From assembly GCF_001625565.1 (NCBI RefSeq), contig NZ_AUXS01000040.1:39850-103849 (forward strand): 64,000 nt of DNA, given 5' to 3'. Both the position numbers and the translations under genes were made by a program. The DNA comes from Pseudoalteromonas luteoviolacea NCIMB 1944 (GTDB lineage Bacteria; Pseudomonadota; Gammaproteobacteria; Enterobacterales; Alteromonadaceae). A model generated the notes under the pieces. It saw only the letters and a list, made by a program, of their open reading frames with translations, had not been told where the DNA came from and searched no databases. Below, in pieces: positions 25,659 through 35,279 of this stretch (position 1 is the stretch's first letter; every line of letters starts with the position of its first letter).

Positions 25659-28111
25659 CAATGTGCGCCTCCTTTAGGCTGGGCTGGTTTTAATACTACT
25701 TTACCTATTCTGACAAACCGCTGTTCGGTGTCAGCAATACTCAGTTGTCCGACTAAGTCATCTAGCTCGATGTCAAAGTGACCCAAGCTTATTCCTTCTA
25801 CTACAAAACGCCCGGTACGGTTGGTGAAAAACGGCCAACTTTGTGCTTGGGAGTCGGCGGACTCGGCGTTTTGCTGTTTTACAATACGCCCTCGTTTCAT
25901 TGCAATTGGTGTGCCTTTATCATCAACTAAGGTACCAATAATGGTATATGATAAGTCAGATCCTATTTGAATATGATGGCCTGTTGCTGCGCCTCCTACT
26001 TTAACATAGATGCCAGGACCCCAGTCGTAACCAAGTGGAGCGTCGGGTACATCGACGTTAAGCTGAGTTTTACTATAGCCGTTACCTAGATCAACGAGTG
26101 CACCTATCTGGCTGCTCGGTTTAGTTTGTGCTCGCCCAGTTCGATCAACATTTATCAAGACATCTGCATTTTTAAGTGAGTTGTGTTTGGTCACGACGGC
26201 AAATGGTGCGGTCGTGGTCGCCCCCATACCAAGGTAACCATCAGCAACTCCCAAGCTGGTTGATAAGTTCACACTTGCGCTGCTGTCTGAACGAATGCCA
26301 AAACGAGAGTGGTTGTTGGCGCTGATATCGGCTCTGACAAAAGCGCCTGTATAACTCGCTTCTAATTGCTCTTGTCTAAAGTCTTCTCCTTGCTCGGCAA
26401 GTACTTGGTAACCATAGTCGTTGACAAAGTTGTGATTGGTTTTTGCATAACTTGCACTCGATACCTTGGTGCGACTGTTGTACTGGGCTCTAGCGCGATT
26501 GCTACTTTCACGGCTGTCGTAGTTCCAAGTAAAGTTGAGAAAGAACTGATTGTCAGGCTCAAATCTATCATCGTCACTTTTGGCGTGGTTGTAACCCATT
26601 CTCAAGCGAATTGTTTCATACCGAACATTAAACTCAGCGGTGATGCTATCGGTGACAAAGTTGTCATCGTTCTCGGCGCGCGTCGCGTTGAAATTCAAGT
26701 CCATATGTTCATTAATAAAATAGCTGTAATCCACAAATGCGCGGTTGCGGTTGTTTTTGGTATCGAATTCAAGCCATGGGCTACTGGTAAAGTCATGGCT
26801 GATTTCGTACCCCAAACGAAAGTTGGGTGAGCCAACATTACCGTGACCAAATATACTATGTTCAGTTTCAAGCGAGTAGATACTGCCCGCAGTGCCATTC
26901 ACTTCACTTTGAGAGTATCGCAGTGAGAGATTGCCAATCGGGCTATTAATAGTCGCCAGTGTACCAAGCACATGGCCCAGCGGGTGTACAGCGCCATTGA
27001 AACCAAAGGTAAAGGAGTCGCTGAGTCCGTATTCATAGGTGCCAGATATGATTAAGTCGTCGTCATAGTGAAAGCGCTGTTCTTCAAGAGAGGAGAGATA
27101 ACCAATTGATAGTGAATAGTCACTAAGTCCTTTAGCTAGCAGCCTAGCGTTGTAGTGTGTTGTAAAATGAAACTCTTCTTTTTCACCATTGGGGTAAGTT
27201 GCAACCACGTGAATATTGTTCTCTCCAGAAGTGAGCGGCAAGTCACTTAGGTCATATCGGCCCGCTTTCAAACGCAGTCGTGAGATTAAAAAATCATTGA
27301 TGTAAACTTCGAGCAGTGCCGTACGAGGAAGCACAAATTGCTGGCTATTGCCTGGTGTGATGCGGCGTTGTGGCTGCAATTTAGAGTAGGCTTTCTCAAT
27401 ACTAAATCCTGCCAGTTGAGCACCAGGCAGGTGCCCTGCGCTATTCATGCTGGTGTCGCCTAATGTGTATCGCAAGGGTTTATCTGGTTGATCATAGTAA
27501 AATGCTGTTTCTCCTCGATAAACTTTACTAGATCGCTGATTGCCATTTTCCCAAAACACAGAGCTTTTCATATTGATGCCGTCTGTGCCGCCAATATTGG
27601 CATCAATTAACCACTCCAGCTGTGATCTATGGTCATGGTTATTATTGGTTCGTTCATGATTCAAGTTAAAGTTATTCAACACAGCCCACTTTGCTTCTCC
27701 CTCGGGTAGTTCAAAGTGCTTTTGCCTACCATATGACAAGCTATCTGTGGCCATTGCTGCTTCTGACAGTGACATTTCAATAGTCAAATCCTGTGGTTGT
27801 AGAGTAAGTTCAATCCCTTTAGCTGAGAACTCAGCAGGTGTGACGGCTGTATCACCTAGCTCGGTTAACCATGCCAGAATTTCTTCACTCAACACTGAGT
27901 GCATTTTGTTTTTAAATTCGGCAGCGGCAATTGATTTCAACTCTAATCCATCGGTAGCGGCAGAAACTTGCCCTATTTCGGCAACATGTAGCCGCACAGG
28001 AAAGTCCATCTCGAAGGTAGTGGAAAACGTCTTTGAAACCCAAAATAAAAGAAGTGCGTATAACACACACTTCCAATCAAAAGGCCGAATATAAGCGCCC
28101 AAAAATAACAT
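25658..28111 (-). CDS. outer-membrane usher of a chaperone-usher fimbrial system
   Basis: An 817-residue outer-membrane pore that secretes and assembles pilus subunits. Visible features are an N-terminal signal or anchor sequence (VLYALLLFWVSKTFS), an N-terminal periplasmic region, a beta-barrel with the usher motif YINDFLISRLRLKAGRYDL and SGENNIHVVATYPNG in the plug/barrel part, and many amphipathic strands. A C-terminal domain ends in GHFDIELDDLVGQLSI. The usual usher C-terminal cysteine pair is not seen, so it belongs to a divergent branch, perhaps nearer to the alternate (CS1-like) ushers. It lies 8 bases after the chaperone gene. Confidence 0.85.
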   Translation of the reverse strand: MLFLGAYIRPFDWKCVLYALLLFWVSKTFSTTFEMDFPVRLHVAEIGQVSAATDGLELKSIAAAEFKNKMHSVLSEEILAWLTELGDTAVTPAEFSAKGIELTLQPQDLTIEMSLSEAAMATDSLSYGRQKHFELPEGEAKWAVLNNFNLNHERTNNNHDHRSQLEWLIDANIGGTDGINMKSSVFWENGNQRSSKVYRGETAFYYDQPDKPLRYTLGDTSMNSAGHLPGAQLAGFSIEKAYSKLQPQRRITPGNSQQFVLPRTALLEVYINDFLISRLRLKAGRYDLSDLPLTSGENNIHVVATYPNGEKEEFHFTTHYNARLLAKGLSDYSLSIGYLSSLEEQRFHYDDDLIISGTYEYGLSDSFTFGFNGAVHPLGHVLGTLATINSPIGNLSLRYSQSEVNGTAGSIYSLETEHSIFGHGNVGSPNFRLGYEISHDFTSSPWLEFDTKNNRNRAFVDYSYFINEHMDLNFNATRAENDDNFVTDSITAEFNVRYETIRLRMGYNHAKSDDDRFEPDNQFFLNFTWNYDSRESSNRARAQYNSRTKVSSASYAKTNHNFVNDYGYQVLAEQGEDFRQEQLEASYTGAFVRADISANNHSRFGIRSDSSASVNLSTSLGVADGYLGMGATTTAPFAVVTKHNSLKNADVLINVDRTGRAQTKPSSQIGALVDLGNGYSKTQLNVDVPDAPLGYDWGPGIYVKVGGAATGHHIQIGSDLSYTIIGTLVDDKGTPIAMKRGRIVKQQNAESADSQAQSWPFFTNRTGRFVVEGISLGHFDIELDDLVGQLSIADTEQRFVRIGKVVLKPAQPKGGAH

Positions 28112-28119
28112 AGATAAAG

Positions 28120-28815
28120 CTACTTTTTATCGAATAGGTTTATCAGCTCTGCGCTTTTGGAAGGCTTGTTGGTAATGACGGGTTTTAAATCAACTTCCAT
28201 CTTGTGTCCAGGCATGATGAAACGTCCAGATGTAATTGATTGCAGTTTCGCCCAACTAATAACTGTTTCGCCTTGGTGGAAGTGGTAGTCGAAATGAGAT
28301 AAGTCTAATACTCGCTTACCTTTGTTAGCAATTGTGAGCTTGCAATCATCGATTTTTTCACAGCTTATCTCGCTTTGTTGTTGCGCTTTTATACCATCAG
28401 GGCTGACAAATACCAGAGTTGCAAAATTAAACACCATTTTAACCCCTGATTTGTCGTCTTCATCGGGCAATGGCAGTTGTTTAAATACAATTCGGTAAGA
28501 ATGAGTTTCTTTAAGCTCCGGGGAACCTAAGTATTTGGCACGGAATACTTGATAACTTTTTGCTTTTACTTCGACTTGCGGCGGTAGAACAATAAAGTCA
28601 TCTTCTGCAGGTACCAGTATTTCCTGTTGGTTTTCATCAAATGTACGTTTATATACCTCTATTTCGATGGGTAATGTGTTTTCACTGGGGTTTTGCAAGC
28701 GATATGTGACTAATGACTTGTTGCCATGCGCTGCTAAGTCAACAATCATGGGTTGAACTTGGTAGGCTATAGCAGGGATTGATAACCAAAAAAGGAGAAA
28801 CATTAGTAAACGCAT
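28120..28815 (-). CDS. periplasmic fimbrial chaperone
   Basis: Holds pilin subunits in the periplasm. The start at ATG 28815 has ribosome site ggaag; an upstream in-frame start at 28833 lacks one. The signal peptide MRLLMFLLFWLSIPAIA is followed by a two-domain immunoglobulin-like protein of about 215 residues. It contains the N-terminal subunit-binding strands (SLVTYRLQNPSENTLPIEIEVYKR) and a Tyr-Arg-rich edge strand (SYRIVFKQLPLP) typical of PapD-like chaperones. It begins the fimbrial operon, which reads chaperone, usher, tip and pilin. Confidence 0.82.
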   Translation of the reverse strand: MRLLMFLLFWLSIPAIAYQVQPMIVDLAAHGNKSLVTYRLQNPSENTLPIEIEVYKRTFDENQQEILVPAEDDFIVLPPQVEVKAKSYQVFRAKYLGSPELKETHSYRIVFKQLPLPDEDDKSGVKMVFNFATLVFVSPDGIKAQQQSEISCEKIDDCKLTIANKGKRVLDLSHFDYHFHQGETVISWAKLQSITSGRFIMPGHKMEVDLKPVITNKPSKSAELINLFDKK

Positions 28816-29228
28816 TTGACTTCCAACAGACAAGCTTGATTATAAAATTTGCTATACGATACCGTTACTACTAGCTAAAACAAGTACAAATTATCCTTTT
28901 GATAAAAATTTCCCAGTAGATTTTAGTATTGCGCTGACATTAGGTTAGAGAATGTCGTACTTTAAAGCATTATCCTCGTTACATTTCCTCTTTTATTGCC
29001 TTGAGTCCCGAGTAAATAAATACTTTATTGGCTTCTATGTGTGGATTGGAGACAAGAATATTAAGTGACTTTCTTCGTATTTTATATCGCTATGTATTAT
29101 ATCTAATTATTAAAAAGTTAATAAATATCAATGCATTAAAATTATCATAAGCGGGGTTGTCAGTTGACAAATTTGATTGTCTGTAACCATTATAGGTCTG
29201 AAAAATGATAATAACAAAAGGAGTTACT
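28816..29228. other. divergent intergenic region between the fimbrial operon and the S41 peptidase gene
   Basis: About 410 AT-rich bases. A sigma-70 type promoter for the peptidase lies near the right end (annotated separately). No gene is seen. Confidence 0.5.
29164..29193 (+). promoter_or_regulatory. sigma-70 promoter of the S41 peptidase gene
   Basis: TTGACA (29164-29169) and CATTAT (29188-29193) are separated by 18 bases. Transcription should start near 29200, about 30 bases before ATG 29229 and its aaaggag ribosome site. Confidence 0.5.
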
Positions 29229-31016
29229 ATGATCTTGAAATTTCTCGGCCGCGGGTTTTGTATCGGGACGCTATTTACAGCGAGTGGATTGTTGCACGCC
29301 AATACCTTGGCTGAACAAGCACCTGAAAACAGCAATGTGAGCACCAGCCAATTTCAACAAGCACTACCTGATATTATAACCTTTAGTGAATTTGTACATC
29401 GAGTCAGATATTTTTATCCCAGTGAAGCTGTTTCTCAAACTATATGGAGTTATTTCCTTGAGAAAACAATCAATGAAATGGTTGAATTACCGCAGCGCGA
29501 GCGTCTAGAGTATGCCTTTGCGCAGCTTAAAAAAATAGCCCCACATATATCCACCCAGCCTAGCGATCTACCAGCTGTTAAAAATAACGAAGTAGCCCGA
29601 ACTTGGGTTGCAACGGGGGCGCGTAATGTGACTGCGTATGAACGGAATCTAGAGTCTGGAATATTTTCAGAACTTGTCAATAATGTAGAGACTCCAAAGT
29701 CTAAAATTTACAGCGATGTATATGGTAATCAACCAGTTTATTGGCCGCTTTATCTAAATAGCCAAGACAGTTTAAGCGGAGAAACTTTTAGGCCGCCCAA
29801 CCCTAAACAGTCATCTTTGATGAATCCAGCGACATGTATGGCTGCGCTGAGTTCTATGTGGGCAGAAATTTATCATTTTTGGCCGTACTTTGAGCAAGTA
29901 ACTGTTAAATGGGAAGACAGTCATGTGGCCTTATTGGAAGGGTGTCTGGATGACCCGAAAAATCTGCAGAGCACCATCAATATTGAGTTTAAAAAGCTAC
30001 AGGACAATCATGTTTTTATCGCGTTACCTAACGAATTTAGAAATGAAGGTGTGTACCAGCTACCGATTGGTTTAGATTATATTGAGAGTAAAGCAATTGT
30101 AACGAGCAAAACCGATTACATATCACTGCAAATTGAGATCGGAGATGAACTTGTTTCTATTGATGGTGTGGCTGTAGAGGAGCTAATCCAAGCGGCGACT
30201 ACCACGATTCCAAAAAGTGATCACGCGGCAGTATTAGAAGCAACTACTGGGTTGACGCGAAACTATAAATCTCCAAATTTAGTTGAATTAACATTCAGAA
30301 AACCAAGTGGTGAAACGGTTACAACCACCACCGCAACAATACACCAAGATGTCATTGGAGATTTCCATAGTCATGCAGTAGCGCAACCCTTGGTGCAAGA
30401 GTTAGGTAATGGCGTTGTTCGACTAAACGTATTTGATATTGGCACTCAGGCTCAAGTTAATGAAGCGAAAGAAGCGCTGAAAAATGCAGCTGCTATTGTA
30501 TTAGACATGCGTGGCTATCCAAGGAACTTTATGCTTGTTCGTGAATTTATGGGATATTTTTCGGATATCGAAACGGCTGTAGGGCCTTTTTATCATCACT
30601 CTCAAAGGGCGCCAAATCAAGAAGATATATACGTCCATTCATTTAAAGTGGGCGTACCTCTAAACGAGAAGCTATTCGATGTTCCAACAGTGGCGATTTC
30701 TTCTAAGTTTAACATGAGTGCCGGAGAGCACTTTTTAATGATTGCACAAAACTTGAACATGCCTATTGTTGGTGAAATTACCTCAGGGATCAACGGCGAC
30801 TACGTCTTCGGCGGGGTTTTTAGTGGTCCTGCTTACGGTGGGATTTACTACTTTTATACTGGCGCACGATCGGATCAAGTGGATGGCAGTAAACTTATCG
30901 GTGTTGGAATTAAGCCAGACTACTTGGTTCCTGTTACACAAGCTTCGACAGCTGACAATGTTGATATTCAGTTAAACAAGGCACATCAAGTGGTGCTTGA
31001 AATGTTGGCACAATAA
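29229..31016 (+). CDS. secreted S41-family (tail-specific-like) serine peptidase
   Basis: An exported protease of 595 residues. ATG 29229 has an aaaggag ribosome site; ATG 29205 has none. It has a signal peptide (MILKFLGRGFCIGTLFTASGLLHA), a helical region, and the typical S41 entry (WAEIYHFWPYFEQVTVKWED). A PDZ-like part follows (IEIGDELVSIDGVAVEELI). The catalytic domain runs from AAAIVLDMRGYPRN to AISSKFNMSAGEHF, with the nucleophile probably S497 (in SAGE, the family's usual S-A-x-E). The large N-terminal domain of about 200 residues is not a known domain to me. It stands alone. Confidence 0.88.
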   Translation: MILKFLGRGFCIGTLFTASGLLHANTLAEQAPENSNVSTSQFQQALPDIITFSEFVHRVRYFYPSEAVSQTIWSYFLEKTINEMVELPQRERLEYAFAQLKKIAPHISTQPSDLPAVKNNEVARTWVATGARNVTAYERNLESGIFSELVNNVETPKSKIYSDVYGNQPVYWPLYLNSQDSLSGETFRPPNPKQSSLMNPATCMAALSSMWAEIYHFWPYFEQVTVKWEDSHVALLEGCLDDPKNLQSTINIEFKKLQDNHVFIALPNEFRNEGVYQLPIGLDYIESKAIVTSKTDYISLQIEIGDELVSIDGVAVEELIQAATTTIPKSDHAAVLEATTGLTRNYKSPNLVELTFRKPSGETVTTTTATIHQDVIGDFHSHAVAQPLVQELGNGVVRLNVFDIGTQAQVNEAKEALKNAAAIVLDMRGYPRNFMLVREFMGYFSDIETAVGPFYHHSQRAPNQEDIYVHSFKVGVPLNEKLFDVPTVAISSKFNMSAGEHFLMIAQNLNMPIVGEITSGINGDYVFGGVFSGPAYGGIYYFYTGARSDQVDGSKLIGVGIKPDYLVPVTQASTADNVDIQLNKAHQVVLEMLAQ

Positions 31017-31035
31017 TGTGTCGGTGAAATGATCC

Positions 31036-31067
31036 CATAAGTGGTGTGTGAACTTTCACCACTTATG
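31036..31067 (+). terminator. hairpin terminator after the S41 peptidase
   Basis: An 11-bp stem, cataagtggtg (31036-31046)/caccacttatg (31057-31067), with a 10-base loop is followed by tattttatt. Confidence 0.7.
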
Positions 31068-31752
31068 TATTTTATTCATGCGCTTGATCCATGACCCAAG
31101 TGCATGCTTACGGAAGTTGTATGTACTGACAAGATATCGTCTCGCAATTTTTTGCCGATGTTTCATCGATTATACCCCCAGTGCAATACTATCAACGTTG
31201 CGTTCTTACCGTGAAAGCGATGAACATAGCAAAGTAAAATTTATCAGTTTGATTTTACTAATAAGTTTCATTGCTCAAATTAACTTAATAGTTTACTTAA
31301 AGAGTAAGTGGCAACCTTTAAGTTGGCCGTGATTGCAGCGTTATACCCATGGCTATGGGTATTGAATTTTTACGGATAAAATTGGAAGTACTCTTCTTTT
31401 GTTACTGTTTTTTCTTGATTTTTTTTAACTTTCAACTGATTTATCGCCAGCTTTGGCTATGCTTAACAGTGCTAACTTCAACCTCAATTGGATGGGTTAG
31501 CGTTCTTTCGAGGTGTGTTCAGGTTATGTGTTTATGAGAGTAGAATCTTCATTTTATCTTTACACGCCTATCTCCCGCATTGTCGCTATGATATTTCCCG
31601 CTGTTTTTATCTGGTCTTTTTACTAAAGAGCACAGGCATCACTGAGCAAAGGTTAGATATGTGCATTTAGGGATGTTTTTAGTTTAATAACAATCGACCT
31701 ATTCTCGCCACGTAATCTACCTCTTCTCAAATGCTGCCTGTGAGGGGGGGAT
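31068..31752. other. intergenic region with no recognised gene
   Basis: About 680 bases between convergent genes. Open frames at 31048-31332 and 31349-31537 encode hydrophobic stretches, but they lack ribosome sites and the first begins inside the terminator. A small hairpin taccca...tgggta lies at about 31344-31361. It may contain remnants of a lost gene. Confidence 0.5.
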
Positions 31753-32997
31753 TTAAATGGTACAGCTTTTAGCACCGACATAATCCCAACTATTCAGACC
31801 TCGTTGGATATGTAAAGCCGCCTGTTGAGCCGAGCTGCCGGAAAATACCTGCTTTATTGCTTCTGCAACGAGTTGTTGGTAACTCGGTGTGCCTTGATTT
31901 AATGAAGGAGCGGTAAATAAACTTGCATCATAACTTTGCTCGTTAAGCAGTTTTGCTTGAGCACGCAAATTTGCACTGTTAATTTGCACCTGTCCTCCGT
32001 AAGCCGGGATCTCATTTAGCGTGTTGGCAAATAAGTTGGCGAATGTTTTAGTGGTAGTAAAATGTAGCACTTTTTGAGCAAGTTCTGCCTGTTTGCTTTT
32101 CGCATTGATTTGATAGGTACCATCTGCAAAGCCATAGAAATGTCCGCTTTCGCCTGGTACTGGCCAAAATTCGATTTGGTAACTTTTATCAACTTGGTAG
32201 AAAACAGAGTTTGGCCCTGCACGCCAGCCACCATCAAGTGCAATCGCCGAGTTCCCCAGCGCTTTGCTGGTCCCCATACCGTGATAGTCTTGTGTTAAAA
32301 CATTTTGGTTGATATAGCCTTTAGCATACCAGTGCTTTAATGTTTCGAGTATGTTGAGGTAGTCAGAATCGGTAAAACACGCTTGACCAGCAATGAGCTC
32401 TTTAGCGCGAGAGGCGTTGAGTAGACCCGCAGTCATGACCTCGGCAACGACTTGTGACAGATACCATTGGTCACTAGCCATTTGGAGTGGTGTCACATTG
32501 TGGCTTTTAAGTTGTGCAAATAAACTTTCCAATTGCGATATGGTGCGAGGCTGAACTGTTAGACCATGTTTGGCGAGCAACTTTTGATTGATCAACATGC
32601 CCTCAAGTTGCATGGCAAATGGGACACCATAGATTTTAGAATCAGCACCTGTTGCAGCAGGTAGTGCGTTTGGGTTAATAGAATCTGGTGGAGATGACTG
32701 TGCTGTGATCACGCCGTGTTCAATCAATGGTGCAAGGGCAGCAGCCCCTGGCATCCACTGGAATAGGTCGACGCGACGATTTTGAACCGCTAATTGGATA
32801 TGTGCCTGATAAGTATCAAAGTCGATGACTTTTACATTGACTTGAATGCCATTAAGAAGGTTTTGGCGATTGATCTTGTCCCATAGCAGCTGCTCTTGTT
32901 GGCGCCATGTATAAAGATCAAGTTGTTGCTTGGCACTGGCAAAAGCTGGGTAAGCAAACAGAAAAACAATGAGGTATATTAGTCTAGCTTTGATCAT
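31753..32997 (-). CDS. periplasmic sugar-type solute-binding protein linked to a chemoreceptor
   Basis: A 414-residue ABC-type extracellular solute-binding protein (family 1, carbohydrate type). It has a signal peptide ([22 protein letters not shown]), then [20 protein letters not shown], the hinge segment [21 protein letters not shown], and the C-terminal lobe with [14 protein letters not shown] and FWPVPGE. Its start overlaps the stop of the chemoreceptor by 4 bases (ATGA). No ABC permease or ATPase is near. I infer that it binds a ligand, probably a sugar, and presents it to the receptor encoded just before it. A transport role with distant permeases is possible. Confidence 0.85.
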   Translation of the reverse strand: MIKARLIYLIVFLFAYPAFASAKQQLDLYTWRQQEQLLWDKINRQNLLNGIQVNVKVIDFDTYQAHIQLAVQNRRVDLFQWMPGAAALAPLIEHGVITAQSSPPDSINPNALPAATGADSKIYGVPFAMQLEGMLINQKLLAKHGLTVQPRTISQLESLFAQLKSHNVTPLQMASDQWYLSQVVAEVMTAGLLNASRAKELIAGQACFTDSDYLNILETLKHWYAKGYINQNVLTQDYHGMGTSKALGNSAIALDGGWRAGPNSVFYQVDKSYQIEFWPVPGESGHFYGFADGTYQINAKSKQAELAQKVLHFTTTKTFANLFANTLNEIPAYGGQVQINSANLRAQAKLLNEQSYDASLFTAPSLNQGTPSYQQLVAEAIKQVFSGSSAQQAALHIQRGLNSWDYVGAKSCTI

Positions 32998-35012
32998 TTT
33001 GATTGCACCTTAAACTGTTCGTTCATCAATACAAGAGCGCCAGAAGCTTTATCCAGCTCTGTGGCTGCGGCATTATTATGTTGAATTTGATCTAGTGTCT
33101 GTAACGACAACCCATCGATGTTTTCGATGCTGGTACTGATTTCCTGAGCTGCAATATGTTGTTGTTTGGCCGCTTCGGCGATGACTTCATTTAACTGATG
33201 TGCATTGCTTACGCCCTGCGCAAACTCTTTGATCTGAATATCAATTTCTCTAGCCATTTGCGTGCAAGATTCAGTGTTCTCAACAGAACTGTGAAGCGCT
33301 TTTACAGCGAGCTCCGAAGATGAAAGGAGCTGGTTAATCTTGCTTTGAATTTGTTCAGTGGAGGTCTGTGTGCGCATCGCCAACGTTCGGACTTCGTCGG
33401 CAACGACAGCGAATCCTCTGCCGTGCTCAGCTGCACGAGCCGCTTCTATGGCTGCATTGAGTGCCAGCAGGTTGGTTTGATCGGCAATGGTATCGATGAC
33501 ATTGACAACTTCTTGAATTTGACGGCACTCTTGGTCAAGAGATGCAACAACCTCTGCTGCAGAGGTCATATCACCGCGTAACTGTTCGCTGAGGGTTTGG
33601 TTTTCGAGCACTAACCCCTGTGACTGAGTGGCTAGTGCATCTGCATGAGCCATAAGTTGGGTGGCTTGTTCGGCGGTATCTGAGATTTCACTGGAGGTTG
33701 CTGTCATTTCAAGAACTGCACTGGCAACTTGAGTCGTTTGATCTTTTTGCTGATTGGCGATGGTGGTTGTGTGCTGGGCACTGGTTGATAAAGTGTCAAC
33801 TGACTCATTAATGTGTTCGGATTGGGTTTTAATGTCAGTAATGATATTAACAAAAGCAACCCTTAGACTTTGCAGCGATTGGCGAAGTTGTGCGAATTCA
33901 TCTTTACCAGCGATGGTAATTTGTTCTCCCAGGTTTCCTGTCGCTAGTTTTTCGATGTCAGCCACAGTTTGCTTCAATGGCCGGCTAATACTGCGGGTAA
34001 TATAAAAGGCCGTTAAGATGCCAAACATGAGGGTGGTCAGTGTCGCCAAAGAAATCCAAGTGAAGCTAGATTCAACCGAAGCGGTGGTTTGTGCCTCAAC
34101 GGTTGCACTAAAGGTTTGGCTGAGCTGGCTAATGTGTGCCATATCAGATTTTAGTTGTAGTAAACCGGCTTCTACCTGACTTAGGTTGTCTATCAACACA
34201 TTTTTACTTGATAGGTAACTGCTTTGCAGTGATTTGATACCATCTTGTTTGCCTATGATCCAAGCTAGTTCAGTGGCGACTGTCCCCATTGGCGTAAGAA
34301 TATTGCGCTGTAATGTGGTATTTGACGACAGTGTTTGCAGCTGATAGCCACTTTTTACATAATCATCTAGCCACAGTTTATACTCTTTTGATAGTGCTTG
34401 AAGCTCTTGTAAGTTGTTGATAAGCAGATACTGCTTTGCGATGGAAATGCCGTACCTTAGCTGGCTCAAAGATGCTGTAATTAGCTGATTTTGTCTGTAG
34501 CGCTTATATCGTTCTGTTATGTTCCCCAGCTGCTCATCTAGCTGGCGGACCTGACTCTGGTACTGCTCTAAGGTGGCTTTGTTCTTCAGCGCGGCACTTG
34601 CGACATTCATTGATTTCTTTTGTGCATTAAATACTTGCGCTTTGCTTGCTTCAAACTGTTCAACGACGTGTAGCTTTTCATCATTATTTGGCAGATCGGC
34701 AAACAATCTAGCCATTTCATCAAGTTGCTGCTGGATCTTTTTCTGATATGCATTGATGGAACCTTCCAATTTTAGCTGTTCAGAAATGGTATCTGCATGG
34801 TAGTGCTGATAAACAGATAAATTGAGTTGGTCCAGCTTACTTTCTACAGAATTTACTTTTATATCAATTGGTTGAGCTACTTGTGTGACTTTTTTCAAAT
34901 TACTGTTGATCTCAGACATTCTGAAAAGAGAAAAAACGCTGATGGCAACCATTGCCAGGAGAACTACCGTGTATCCGACTGATATTCTTGATATTACGGA
35001 TGCTTTGAACAT
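32994..35012 (-). CDS. methyl-accepting chemotaxis receptor (HAMP and MA domains)
   Basis: A 672-residue inner-membrane chemoreceptor. The first transmembrane helix ([15 protein letters not shown]) and a large helical periplasmic domain (about residues 35-315) lead to a second helix ([19 protein letters not shown]). A HAMP domain follows ([23 protein letters not shown]). The cytoplasmic signalling coiled coil has the CheA/CheW hairpin tip ([37 protein letters not shown]). The periplasmic part is of the all-helical type rather than a Cache domain. The downstream overlapping binding protein suggests indirect sensing through it. There is no CheBR or CheW nearby. Confidence 0.93.
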   Translation of the reverse strand: MFKASVISRISVGYTVVLLAMVAISVFSLFRMSEINSNLKKVTQVAQPIDIKVNSVESKLDQLNLSVYQHYHADTISEQLKLEGSINAYQKKIQQQLDEMARLFADLPNNDEKLHVVEQFEASKAQVFNAQKKSMNVASAALKNKATLEQYQSQVRQLDEQLGNITERYKRYRQNQLITASLSQLRYGISIAKQYLLINNLQELQALSKEYKLWLDDYVKSGYQLQTLSSNTTLQRNILTPMGTVATELAWIIGKQDGIKSLQSSYLSSKNVLIDNLSQVEAGLLQLKSDMAHISQLSQTFSATVEAQTTASVESSFTWISLATLTTLMFGILTAFYITRSISRPLKQTVADIEKLATGNLGEQITIAGKDEFAQLRQSLQSLRVAFVNIITDIKTQSEHINESVDTLSTSAQHTTTIANQQKDQTTQVASAVLEMTATSSEISDTAEQATQLMAHADALATQSQGLVLENQTLSEQLRGDMTSAAEVVASLDQECRQIQEVVNVIDTIADQTNLLALNAAIEAARAAEHGRGFAVVADEVRTLAMRTQTSTEQIQSKINQLLSSSELAVKALHSSVENTESCTQMAREIDIQIKEFAQGVSNAHQLNEVIAEAAKQQHIAAQEISTSIENIDGLSLQTLDQIQHNNAAATELDKASGALVLMNEQFKVQSK

Positions 35013-35247
35013 GGTATGGGTAACTTATAGATAATACAGGTTTAAATTTTGCGCAATGGTAACACTGTCTATTTTAAAAGAACCTAGCCTTTATTCAGTA
35101 TATTTAAACAATAAAATGTAATTTATCGCAATCAGATTGTTGAGTAAGTGTTTAGTCTGTGTTGTAAGAGTAAAAAAGTGACTTTATTCGTAATTTAGTG
35201 GTAATCAAAACTGATTTTAACGGAGGGGTTGTTGCTTTGATGTAATA

Positions 35248-35268
35248 AAAGGGGCTTACGCCCCTTAT
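35248..35268 (-). terminator. terminator after the amidohydrolase gene
   Basis: On the minus strand the stem aaggggc/gcccctt (with a 4-base loop) is followed by T-rich sequence (ttttatta). It lies just past the stop of the gene ending at 35280. Confidence 0.82.
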
Positions 35269-35279
35269 TAAAGTGTTGC

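Noticed and set aside
31048..31537. Two hydrophobic open frames after the S41 peptidase
   Set aside because: The first starts inside the terminator; neither has a ribosome site or homology that I can see.
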